Below, piece by piece: positions 7,334 to 15,253 of a stretch of DNA of 64,000 bases. Made by a program: the position numbers and the translations under genes. Origin of the DNA: Oscillospiraceae bacterium (GTDB lineage: Bacteria; Bacillota; Clostridia; Oscillospirales; Oscillospiraceae); NCBI GenBank assembly GCA_030625685.1, contig DAOUQJ010000011.1, positions 47,880 to 111,879 on the forward strand, read 5' to 3'. Below the pieces are notes generated by a model. That model saw only the letters and a program-made list of their open reading frames with translations, made no database searches and had not been told where the DNA came from. Each line of letters starts with the position of its first letter. Positions within the stretch are counted from its first letter, which is position 1.

Positions 7334-8231
7334 TCAAACACTATTCTTCACTGACTTTGTAATAACATCGTTATCATGCAAACCCATTAAGTATCGTTGA
7401 GTGAATCTAGTATTATCATGCCCAAGTATTCTGCTGGGAGAATAGACATCCATACCATTCTTCAACTGTGCTTGAGCAAAGTTATGTCTACATGTATGTG
7501 GACTGCATGTTATATATTCTGATATGTAAGCCTGTTCAACTGCAAGTTTTACAATACATTCAATTGCTGAGTTTATAAGTGGTCTTCCTGTTCTTGAAAG
7601 AAAATATGTATTATCAATATTCTTCTTGTACTAATAATAGTATTTTTTAACACGATCATATTTCATTAGTATCTTCGCTAAGTATGGACTATTCCCTACT
7701 TGGCGTTCTTTTTTACCTTTACAAGAATAACAATATAATCATTTTTTTGTAACTTGTTTGAAAAGTGCATAATTCACAGCATCTACTACCTGTATCCAAA
7801 AGCGTGCAATGACTGCTCTGTTGCAAATACAAATAAAATTATTCCCACTGAATGCTTTTAACATTGCTTTCACTTCATGATCTTGAAATATTTTGATAAT
7901 TGTTTTAGGTTCTTTTATCCAACTTACTTTCAAAGCAGGATTACTTGTGATATTCCCCTCCTCATGATGATATTTAAAGACCATTCTAAAGATTCTTAAT
8001 AAACTGTTCATGTAGCTCTCTTTGATACATGAAAAAAGATTTCAAATGAACAGTTTTAATATCTTCAATCATTTCTATGCTGTGTTCTTGTTGTAGATAG
8101 TTCGTTACGAATTCAAGATTATTCTTATAGCCTCTAATGGTCTTCCAAGTTAATTTCTTTACTTCACACTCAAATAAATACTCTTGTACTGCTGAATCAA
8201 AGCTAACAGATAAAAATATCTTTATATACAT
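7334..8231 (-). pseudogene. Degraded tyrosine recombinase (copy 2)
   Basis: Three minus-strand frames together make a phage-integrase-type protein. The N-terminal SAM-like core-binding part lies at about 8231-7986 (LTWKTIRGYKNNLEFVTNYL), a second part at about 8011-7739, and the catalytic end at about 7700-7334. The end contains SPHTCRHNFAQAQ (HxxR box), LGHDN and TQRYL with the nucleophilic tyrosine. At least two frameshifts and an internal TAG (in ...KYYY-stop-YKKN) break it. Sequence similarity to the pseudogene at 11530 is high in the catalytic end. It marks an old integration event and cannot be functional as read. Confidence 0.85.
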
Positions 8232-8237
8232 AACAAA

Positions 8238-8270
8238 AAAGAGGGATCACCGTAATGATAATCCCTCTTT
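8238..8270 (-). terminator. Hairpin upstream of recombinase pseudogene
   Basis: AAAGAGGGAT (8238-8247) and ATCCCTCTTT (8261-8270) form a perfect 10-bp stem. In the minus direction it ends in a run of six T residues, so it would stop transcription entering the recombinase remnant. Confidence 0.65.
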
Positions 8271-8277
8271 AATTTTG

Positions 8278-8312
8278 GTTCAGATTCAATTTGGCATGTT
8301 CAAATTCAATTT
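8278..8312 (+). repeat. Two 15-bp direct repeats
   Basis: GTTCAGATTCAATTT (8278-8292) and GTTCAAATTCAATTT (8298-8312) differ at one position and are spaced 20 bp start to start, about two DNA helical turns. This suits two protein dimers on the same face, such as recombinase arm sites or a repressor operator upstream of the recombinase remnant. Confidence 0.5.
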
Positions 8313-8453
8313 AGACACTTTAATTATAATAGTATTTTTCAGTTTATGTATACCAAACAACTAAAATTTTAATTTTATGTTAAAATAAGTAATATATAGT
8401 TGATTTTTCATTAAATAGGTAGATAATGTATGAATATTATTAGGGGGTTTATA

Positions 8454-8762
8454 ATGGATATTTTTACACAATGTGAGTTTGCTAAATATTATTATGCTTT
8501 CAAATCATGTAATCATAATATTTCTGATATAGGCTATCTTATTGAAACGATTAGATTTAATAGATTAAACATGTCAGATAATGCAAAATTAAAAATGCTT
8601 GAGATTCCACTAAATGTTCTACAAAACCAATGTGTATTAAAAAAATCAATGTGGGATGAAGGCACTGGAAGTTATTTTGCTGGCAATATTATCGTTAATC
8701 AAGAAAGTCGAAAGTCTTTAAAAGATATTAGAGAACAATTTGTCTTAAATAAATTGATTTAA
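8454..8762 (+). CDS. Hypothetical protein, 102 aa
   Basis: The product is a soluble, mixed-charge protein of 102 residues with no transmembrane segment, signal peptide or motif I recognise. The start at 8454 follows AGGGGG with 6-base spacing, so an upstream in-frame ATG at 8430 is not favoured. The binding site is strong, supporting a real gene. It is followed after 29 bases by another small ORF that ends at a terminator, so the two may be cotranscribed. Confidence 0.55.
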   Translation: MDIFTQCEFAKYYYAFKSCNHNISDIGYLIETIRFNRLNMSDNAKLKMLEIPLNVLQNQCVLKKSMWDEGTGSYFAGNIIVNQESRKSLKDIREQFVLNKLI

Positions 8763-8791
8763 ATACAATTTATAACTTATTGATTGAAATA

Positions 8792-8941
8792 ATGTCATCA
8801 TCTTCTAACTTAAATTCAGACTTCATTTTAAGAAATGTTGAAGTCACTTTAAGAGATGATGTCTCTGTAAACAAGTCCTCTAATTTCAAAGAGTCAGGTC
8901 TTATCTACGCCAGAATAATGGAGCAAGCATTCGATTTGTAA
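8792..8941 (+). CDS. Small ORF (49 aa) ending at a terminator
   Basis: From an ATG at 8792 the frame encodes 49 polar residues, starting MSSSSNLNSDFILRNVEV and ending GLIYARIMEQAFDL. The ribosome binding site is weak (TTGATTGAAATA). A strong intrinsic terminator begins 5 bases after the stop codon, which argues that the region is transcribed and that the stop is a real gene end. No family is recognised. Confidence 0.4.
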   Translation: MSSSSNLNSDFILRNVEVTLRDDVSVNKSSNFKESGLIYARIMEQAFDL

Positions 8942-8946
8942 TTTGT

Positions 8947-8973
8947 AAGCCTCATTAAGAGGCTTATTTTTTT
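8947..8973 (+). terminator. Intrinsic terminator
   Basis: AAGCCTC (8947-8953) and GAGGCTT (8959-8965) form a 7-bp stem with a 5-base loop, followed by A and seven T residues. Confidence 0.85.
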
Positions 8974-8974
8974 C

Positions 8975-9354
8975 GTTAACAGTAAAAAATATAGATTTTT
9001 TACATTCTCGCTAAATATTAAAGCTCCGCCAACTTGGCATTCCGTGTTTCACTCAATTCACATACTCAACTGCAACTTTTCCTTGTTTAGCTTCATCATT
9101 TTTAAGTCTGCCGAAATTAGCAACTAGAAGAAGTTTTTGTTTTTCATCTTCGACTGTAAAGACTCCACTTCTACTATTTTGTTGCGTTAATATAATAGTA
9201 ACAATATGCCTCAGTCACAAATGTTGTGGGATTTAGGTGTAAGAAGGTGAGATTACGCATTGACATTTCCACCTGATAATGACTATTTCTTCCTCAGCTC
9301 TTCGATGCTAAGTTTTATTCAATGGACATTATTTTGTGAAAGGAATGCAAGGAA
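8975..9354. other. Gene-free stretch with a decayed coding fragment
   Basis: No intact gene is seen. On the minus strand, about 9053-9214, a frame without a start codon encodes about 50 residues (including GVFTVEDEKQKLLLVANF). It looks like the C-terminus of a lost protein of unknown family. Confidence 0.35.
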
Positions 9355-9930
9355 ATGACGCTAATAAAAGAAAGATATCAATATAGAATTAACTCAGCAC
9401 AAGACAGAAAGAGAATTAATTTATTTTGTGATAAATTGCAATCACTAATTGAGGAGAAATATGGCAGTTTCCAAGTGAAAAACTATTTTGCACCTGCTGA
9501 TAGATTCGCTGGAAGATACGCGGTTTATCTCAAAAAGAATTCAAATAATTTGAATGAAACAAACATAGTATTAAAACTGTCATTTTATTATTCTAACAAA
9601 AGAGCACATATTACAAAAGAGGACGAAGATATTAGTAATAATGACCTTGAAATAATACTTAATCCAAGATCTAAATTAATGTTCGTATCAATCAATTATT
9701 TTTCCGTAAATCCTAAGAGGACAGGTGTAGGAACATTTATAATCAAAAATATAATAAGATTATTAAAAGATTTTCCAGATTTAAAATTGATTGCACTCAC
9801 TCCTAAAGATAATAATGCTAAGAAATTTTGGGAATGCACTGGATTTGTTAATAATCCTAAAGAGTGTATAAAGTATTGCAAATTTACAGACTTAAATCTG
9901 CTTAGTGATATGACATATGTGCTAGAATAA
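9355..9930 (+). CDS. GNAT-type N-acetyltransferase
   Basis: The 191-residue protein carries the GCN5-type acetyl-CoA binding motif A in its C-terminal half: FSVNPKRTGVGTFIIKNI (about residues 118-135, with the R-x-G-x-G loop), followed by LKLIALTPKDNNAKKFWECTGF, the usual motif B with the N-A-x-x-F/Y-x-x-x-G-F ending. The first 110 residues are less typical and may specify the substrate. The start follows AAAGGAATGCAAGGAA. GNAT proteins transfer acetyl groups to amines on antibiotics, proteins or small molecules. Here the substrate is unknown. The gene stands alone in the accessory region. Confidence 0.72.
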   Translation: MTLIKERYQYRINSAQDRKRINLFCDKLQSLIEEKYGSFQVKNYFAPADRFAGRYAVYLKKNSNNLNETNIVLKLSFYYSNKRAHITKEDEDISNNDLEIILNPRSKLMFVSINYFSVNPKRTGVGTFIIKNIIRLLKDFPDLKLIALTPKDNNAKKFWECTGFVNNPKECIKYCKFTDLNLLSDMTYVLE

Positions 9931-9949
9931 ATGTCTCTTGCGATCTCAT

Positions 9950-10189
9950 TTAACTTTTTGAAGATATCAGCCTTAATCTCAAAACTGCTTCACTACTCAA
10001 CCTATCAACCATCTCTTGAATCTCAGGTATGAGGGTTGTGAGCTTTTTATAGTTTCTATAAGAGCGATCATCTATACCAAGCTTGTTCGAAATATCAGAC
10101 TGCATACGTGCCATTTTTAAACTACTGCTTGATACATCTCCTCGCTGACACACGTTTGTTTCAATCAATTCTTTAATTACGTTTACACA
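9950..10189 (-). pseudogene. ParB/KorB-like remnant
   Basis: The minus-strand frame contains VNVIKELIETNV, then SDISNKLGIDDRSYRNYKKL and TTLIPEIQEMVD. This order matches the helix-turn-helix middle of ParB/RepB-like proteins carried by plasmids, ICEs and phages. The N-terminal nuclease-like part and the C-terminus are missing and the frame ends in scrambled sequence, so this is a decayed fragment of a mobile-element gene. Confidence 0.5.
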
Positions 10190-10267
10190 ATTCGTTTATA
10201 TGATAATATACATTTATGTTATTTTTTGTAATTGTTTATATTATATTGTATTTTAGGGGATATTATT

Positions 10268-11380
10268 ATGAAAAAGAAAACTCTTATCACAACAACTAAC
10301 TCTGTAGAAGGGCAAGAAATTGAAAAATATATTGAAGTAATTTCTGATAGAATTGTAGTTGGTGCAGGATTGTTTTCCGAATTTTTTGCAAGCTTTACAG
10401 ATGCTTTTGGTGGAAGATCAGGAAAATTTGAAGTACGGATGCATGAATTATATGACGCATTATTTAGTTCATTAGAATCTCAAGCAAAAAAACTAAATGC
10501 AGATGCAATTGTTGGACTTAAAATTGATATCGATGAAATTAGTGGTAAAAACAGTCAAATGTTTATGATCTCAGGAATAGGCACTGCTGTTAAACTAAAA
10601 AATAATAACACTACTCAACAAAAAAACGAAGATGATAGTGTATTTATCAGTAACAAAGATGTAAAACTCAATATCTTAAAAACCAAAGCAATGAAAAAAC
10701 TTGATGAAATTGAAAAAAGTATAACTGGGCAAGACAATAAACTTGTAATTATCGTCTCTGAATTAAACAATAATATTACACAACTTATTGAAGAATCAAT
10801 TTCTGTTGAGTATGTAAACTACGAATATTTTGTTAAACTGACCAAAATTATTTTGTCTAACTTTGAGGATAATGATATAAATGATTTATATGCATTTTAT
10901 GGAAAAGCAAACTATCCAAGTGAATTTAGTGACGTTTTAGTAAGCTCCATAATTGACTTATATAATAATGAAACGTTAACTAGTCGCTCTAAAAACAATT
11001 GGTCTTATATTATTAACAAAATAATATTTAATTACGTTGACTTAATTAAGCTTGCTAAAAATATTAGTTATTACAATTGGAGTGATTACCTATTTCCGAT
11101 ATTACTAAGAGAACCCGAACAATATTATAAAAATGATTTACCTTTCATTAAAGAACTTCTAAATATATTAGAAAATATTCAGCTCAAAGAACCACAAATC
11201 CAAAAAGTAAAGCGTTCAGAAGTATGGGTGTGTACTTGTGGTGCTAAAAATAGTTTAGATACAGAATTATGTAATTGTTCCCGCAATAAATACGGTTTAA
11301 CTCAAGACTTCATTAATAAAAATGAAAGCATAATATCTACTTATAAATCAGTATTAGACTGTGCCAACAACATTAGCTAA
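10268..11380 (+). CDS. YbjQ-domain protein with C-terminal zinc ribbon
   Basis: The protein (370 residues from ATG 10268) starts with a YbjQ/UPF0145 domain at about residues 1-110. Its typical features are TTTNSVEGQEIEKYIEVIS, a FSEFFASFTDAFGGRSG loop and LNADAIVGLKIDIDEI. A mostly helical middle of about 200 residues follows. Near residues 325-350 there is a CxC-x10-CxC zinc-ribbon-like element in WVCTCGAKNSLDTELCNCSR. YbjQ domains assemble as pentamers and are often called heavy-metal-binding, but their function is unproven. No signal peptide or membrane segment is seen. GGGG lies 9 bases upstream of the chosen start. Neighbours are mobile-element remnants, so it may be cargo. Confidence 0.7.
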   Translation: MKKKTLITTTNSVEGQEIEKYIEVISDRIVVGAGLFSEFFASFTDAFGGRSGKFEVRMHELYDALFSSLESQAKKLNADAIVGLKIDIDEISGKNSQMFMISGIGTAVKLKNNNTTQQKNEDDSVFISNKDVKLNILKTKAMKKLDEIEKSITGQDNKLVIIVSELNNNITQLIEESISVEYVNYEYFVKLTKIILSNFEDNDINDLYAFYGKANYPSEFSDVLVSSIIDLYNNETLTSRSKNNWSYIINKIIFNYVDLIKLAKNISYYNWSDYLFPILLREPEQYYKNDLPFIKELLNILENIQLKEPQIQKVKRSEVWVCTCGAKNSLDTELCNCSRNKYGLTQDFINKNESIISTYKSVLDCANNIS

Positions 11381-11465
11381 TTAACTGTTCCTTAATCCTC
11401 ATAAAAGCTTTATTGGTACTCAACTTGCCCTCATCCCAATCAGCAAAGTCTTTGCATCTTTGAGC

Positions 11466-11517
11466 AAAAAAATAACCCCAAAGAAGCTTTGTATCTTAAA
11501 GTTTCAATGGGGTTATT
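11466..11517 (-). terminator. Terminator of recombinase pseudogene (copy 3)
   Basis: AATAACCCCA (11471-11480) and TGGGGTTATT (11508-11517) form a 10-bp stem enclosing partly paired sequence. In the minus direction it is followed by seven T residues. It closely resembles the terminator at 4242-4283. Confidence 0.75.
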
Positions 11518-11529
11518 ATTATGCTATCT

Positions 11530-12432
11530 TCACTTCAAATTCATCAACGGACTTGTCTTAACTGACATCTCAATAATTTTATCATCATGCATTGATTGTA
11601 GATATCTCTTTGTTATATTAATATTTTCATGACCCAAAACACGAGCGAGAGCAAAAATATCAAGTCCATTACGTAACTGTGCCTGAGCAAAATATTGCCT
11701 AGCTGTGTGCGGACTACATCTTATGGTATCGTCATACATTGGCTTTTTCATTAGCTTCATTAAATATGCGTTCTAACGTCTCAGGTGTTAGTCTTTTACC
11801 TGTACGAGATAAAAAGTGATTATCTATGCTTACATTCTTATCAGAGAAATAATACTTTTTCAGTCTTTCGTATTTAATCATACTTCTTCTTAGAACTGGA
11901 CTAATTGGTACTCTTCGTTCCTTATAGCCTTTTCCATAGATTAAGATTGTATCATTCTCTATATTATGAATTTTGATATTACATATTTCACTGTTTCTAG
12001 CACCTGTATCAAATGCAACTGCTAAGATGGTTCTATTTCTTGCTTGTATGTAATTTGAGAAGTTATAAGCATTTAATAATGATTTCACCTCATCATCTGT
12101 AAACGTATTGATACGAACTTTTCTTTCTTTTTTCCAATTAACACGTTTACTAAAATTTTCTGTAATATAGTCTTCTTTGGCACAATACTCAAAAAAAGCT
12201 CTAAGAAATTTCAAAATACTATTAGCATAAGACTCTGATAATTTTTTCTTAATTAGTTGTCTCATATAAGGTTTGATATGTTGATGAGTAATTTCTTCAA
12301 TGTCATAGATCTCAAATTCATTTTCTATGTAATTTAAAAACAGTGCTGTATTATTGTAATAACTTTTAATCGTCCTCCCAGATATAACTCACATTCCATT
12401 TTAAACTCTTCCAAAATATCTTTTGCAAACAT
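11530..12432 (-). pseudogene. Degraded tyrosine recombinase (copy 3)
   Basis: This is the best preserved of the three recombinase copies. From ATG 12432 the product begins MFAKDILEEFKMECELYL. A frameshift near 12380 leads to YNNTALFLNYIENEFEI, then the main frame (12265-11732) with the core-binding domain and the first catalytic arginine region (FDTGARNSEICNIKI). A second frameshift near 11745 precedes SPHTARQYFAQAQ, LGHENINITKRYLQ and the C-terminus. All R-H-R-H-Y residues are still legible across frames. Two small indels would restore it, so inactivation is probably recent, or reflects a sequencing error if raw reads disagree. Confidence 0.85.
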
Positions 12433-12637
12433 AAAAAACCGCCCTTTCTCAACAATACTTCTAGTGATGTATGTTCAAGAAAAGACGGAAATATTAGTAA
12501 TGATGACAGACGTTTCGTATATCGTAACTAATTTTAGAACTTACGTTCGTATGTCATTATTTAAGCATTTTTATGAAAAAGTGAGTGTTTTCAATGGGTT
12601 CAGAGGATAACTGTAAGCCTTGAATTTCCTAGATTTT

Positions 12638-13366
12638 TCACTCTTGTTCCCAATTGTGATACACATCTTGAACATCATCATTGTCTTCCAAGTGATCAAT
12701 CAATTTTTCCATATTTTGAATATCTTTGTCATCTGTCAGCTTTACATAATTCTGGGGTAATAATTCCACTTGCGCAGATAAAACCTGATAAGATAAATCA
12801 CTCAACTTTGATGCAACGAATCCACAATCCTCTGGTTCCGTATATACTTCAAAACACGATTCTTCTGCACTAAAATCAGATGCACCTGCCTCCAATGCAT
12901 CCATCATAACAGTGTCATCATCCAAATCTAATCGTTCTATAATGATTAGTCCCTTACGATCAAAAGACCAAGAAACACAACCTGTAGCTCCTAAGTTTCC
13001 ACCAAATTTGTCAAAATAATGTCTCACTTCTGATGCAGTTCTATTACGATTATCTGTTAAACCTTCTACAATCACAGCAACTCCATTGGGACCATACCCT
13101 TCATAAATTACACTTTCAAATGTCTCTGCATTGCCAGCGCCAGCAGCCTTATCAATCGTTCTTTTAATATTGTCATTTGGCATATTGACAGCTTTTGCTT
13201 TTGCTATTACGGTTGCTAAGCGTGCATTATTATTAGGGTCTCCACTGCCACCAGTTTTGACTGCTACAATCAATTCCCTAGCTACTTTCGTAAATATTTT
13301 TGCGCGTTTTGCATCTGCCGCGCCTTTAGTTTTTTGTATATTTTTCCATTTGGAGTGACCTGCCAT
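12638..13366 (-). CDS. yebC: YebC/PmpR family translation/transcription factor
   Basis: The 242-residue protein has the characteristic start MAGHSKWKNIQKTKGAADAKRAK and the family blocks PNNNARLATVIAKAKAVNMPNDNI and YEGYGPNGVAVIVEGLTDNRNRTASE (split here for length). Family members are cytoplasmic. YebC was long called a transcription regulator, and some homologues are now linked to relief of ribosome stalling at proline stretches. Length is normal. It is the last gene of the minus-strand housekeeping block, just past nif3, and borders the accessory region. Function in this organism is inferred from family only. Confidence 0.95.
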   Translation of the reverse strand: MAGHSKWKNIQKTKGAADAKRAKIFTKVARELIVAVKTGGSGDPNNNARLATVIAKAKAVNMPNDNIKRTIDKAAGAGNAETFESVIYEGYGPNGVAVIVEGLTDNRNRTASEVRHYFDKFGGNLGATGCVSWSFDRKGLIIIERLDLDDDTVMMDALEAGASDFSAEESCFEVYTEPEDCGFVASKLSDLSYQVLSAQVELLPQNYVKLTDDKDIQNMEKLIDHLEDNDDVQDVYHNWEQE

Positions 13367-13394
13367 CTCAAATCCACCTTACTATTTAAATTAT

Positions 13395-14192
13395 TCATTG
13401 ATAAGCAAATACTTCATTCATATGAGAAGATACGACAACATCTAAAGATGTGAATGCAGCCTCTATCCATGATCTTAACTGGTTACAAATCACAACTTCA
13501 GTTTTAAAATGACCTGCGTCGATTAAATTTATTCCCCAATGCTTTGCCTGCAAATAAATATCGTGCTTTATATCAGCTGTGACAAAAGTATCACAGTTTT
13601 CTTTTTTTACCAATGGAAGCATAGAGCCACATGCACCACCACCAACGGCAACTCTTTTAACAGGTTTTCCTGCATCTAGTACCCGGACAGCTTCTACCTG
13701 AAGTGCTTCTTTCAAGTCAGAAATAAAGGAACATAAAGAAATTTCTCCTTCATTTCTGTCACCAACTCTTCCAATTCCAATTGGCATTCCAATATTGTCT
13801 AAGCTGTCAAATTCGAGTGGAACTGTGTTTTGAAGAGAAAGTGATTCCGCCAAAACTGTATTCACTCCACCATTCACTTTATCTAAATTTGTATGTGCTG
13901 AAATAACCGCAATATTATTCTCAATTAATTTCAGAATTAATTCACCATTGGGCGAGGTATCAGTAACAGTCGCTAATTTATCAAAAATAATAGGATGATG
14001 AGTAATAATAAGCTCCGCTTTATGATAAATTGCTTCGTCAATAACGTCATTTGTTATATCCAACGCAATCAAAACTTTGGTAACTTCCGTATTTGCTCTA
14101 CCTATTAAAAATCCAGCATTATCAAAGTCCATTTGCAAAGAAAACGGAGCCTTTTCATCAAGAATCTTATATACATCGTTTACATTTGCCAC
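13395..14192 (-). CDS. Nif3-like dinuclear metal center protein
   Basis: The protein (265 residues) belongs to the NIF3/YqfO family. Metal ligands are visible in LIITHHPIIFDKL (HH), in the AHTNLDKVNGGVN segment, and near the C-terminus in DIKHDIYLQAK and DAGHFKTEVV. Family members form hexameric rings with two metal ions per subunit; the biochemical role is debated. The longer YqfO insert is absent, so this is the short form. GTG 14192 is preferred as start because AGAAGGAG lies 8 bases upstream, while GTG 14201 is too close to it. It overlaps the end of trmK by 13 bases, a conserved pairing in Firmicutes. Confidence 0.92.
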   Translation of the reverse strand: MANVNDVYKILDEKAPFSLQMDFDNAGFLIGRANTEVTKVLIALDITNDVIDEAIYHKAELIITHHPIIFDKLATVTDTSPNGELILKLIENNIAVISAHTNLDKVNGGVNTVLAESLSLQNTVPLEFDSLDNIGMPIGIGRVGDRNEGEISLCSFISDLKEALQVEAVRVLDAGKPVKRVAVGGGACGSMLPLVKKENCDTFVTADIKHDIYLQAKHWGINLIDAGHFKTEVVICNQLRSWIEAAFTSLDVVVSSHMNEVFAYQ

Positions 14193-14887
14193 GCTTCCCA
14201 CTCCTTCTGTATTTCATACAAATCATCTAGAACTGCTTGCAAATAATTGATTTGCTCTTCACTTTTTGGACTTTTTGATTGTTTCATTCCAAGGTGAGCA
14301 CGCTCTCTACGCTTGATTGTATCACAAATGTAGTCCAATCTGTGTTCTGAACGCAACCCTATCTCTTGCTTTCCAACCCATAACTCCCCAAGCGTCATCG
14401 GCGCCATCTGTCCATATCGAACTTCTAGTATTACATAATACTTGTCCCGCTCATTTACAATTTCTTCACTTTCAATAGAAAAACCATTCTCTTGTAACCA
14501 TAAACGCAAGTCAAAAATTGAAGTCATAGGTTGTAACAAAAATAGATACTTACTGTCTCTACTCCACGACACACCATCTAAACATTGTGCTATGGTATCT
14601 CCACCCATTCCAGCAATGACTATCGTATCAACTTCGTCTTTTTGAATGCCTAAAAGACTATCAGAAAGACGAAAGGAAATCCGTTCACTAGAAATCTGAT
14701 TAAGCTTTGCAACTTCCATTCCTCTTTGCAATGGTCCTTCATTAATATCAGATGCAATTGCATAGGTAATATGGTCATTAAGCAAGAGTGAAACAGGTAA
14801 ATATGCATGGTCTGTGCCAATATCAGCTATTCTTGCTCCTTGTGGCACTTTGTTAGCAATGCTTTTTAACCGTGGGGTTAATTCCAT
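14180..14887 (-). CDS. trmK: tRNA (adenine22-N1)-methyltransferase TrmK
   Basis: The class I SAM-dependent methyltransferase motifs are plain: GARIADIGTDHAYLPVSLL (motif I), ASDINEGPLQ (acidic loop holding the ribose) and TIVIAGMGGDTIAQ. TrmK methylates N1 of adenine 22 in tRNA. The product is 235 residues, the normal size, with a C-terminal coiled-coil segment (RERAHLGMKQSK onward). ATG 14887 has AAAGG nine bases upstream; an in-frame TTG at 14896 is less likely. The gene overlaps nif3 and is cotranscribed with it. A terminator sits only about 16 bases before the start. Confidence 0.93.
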   Translation of the reverse strand: MELTPRLKSIANKVPQGARIADIGTDHAYLPVSLLLNDHITYAIASDINEGPLQRGMEVAKLNQISSERISFRLSDSLLGIQKDEVDTIVIAGMGGDTIAQCLDGVSWSRDSKYLFLLQPMTSIFDLRLWLQENGFSIESEEIVNERDKYYVILEVRYGQMAPMTLGELWVGKQEIGLRSEHRLDYICDTIKRRERAHLGMKQSKSPKSEEQINYLQAVLDDLYEIQKEWEAWQM

Positions 14888-14902
14888 TTCACTCAACCTT
14901 TC

Positions 14903-14935
14903 AAAAAAAAGTGGAGCAGTATTTTACTGCCCCAC
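14903..14935 (-). terminator. Intrinsic terminator between DUF1858 gene and trmK
   Basis: On the minus strand GTGGGGCAGTA and TACTGCTCCAC pair over 11 bases (one mismatch) with a 3-base loop, followed by eight T residues. It is placed right before the trmK ribosome binding site, so trmK needs either readthrough or a promoter I do not see. Confidence 0.8.
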
Positions 14936-14948
14936 AAAAACGAATTGA

Positions 14949-15158
14949 TTATTTTTTTAAGTCTGCAATTCTTTGATTGATTTCAGATAGTAACTCATCT
15001 GAATTCACACCGTGTACCGCACAAGCTTGTTCTAATGTTTCATTGCGAGATGCTGGACATCCCAAGCAGTGCATGCCAATGTTCAAGAACGCAGGTGCTG
15101 TTTCAGGTGCTATATCAAGGATATCACCAATAATCGTATCTTTAGTAATGTTTTCCAT
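14949..15158 (-). CDS. DUF1858 domain protein
   Basis: A 69-residue protein consists of a single DUF1858 domain: TIGDILDIAPETAPAFLNIGMHCLGCPASRNET-type sequence with the CLGC dithiol near residue 36, then LEQACAVHGVN. The domain occurs alone or fused to hybrid-cluster and radical enzymes in anaerobes. A redox or sulfur-relay role is suspected from the paired cysteines but is not established. The start at 15158 is set by GGAGG about 8 bases upstream. The gene lies between the IspH-S1 fusion and trmK, with a terminator after it. Confidence 0.88.
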   Translation of the reverse strand: MENITKDTIIGDILDIAPETAPAFLNIGMHCLGCPASRNETLEQACAVHGVNSDELLSEINQRIADLKK

Positions 15159-15253
15159 GTGAAACACCTCCTGGACTATGTTGTCCAAAATATATAGTTT
15201 TATTTTTGTTAACGATATAAATTTACATCATTATTTCGTACAAAAGTGCTAAA

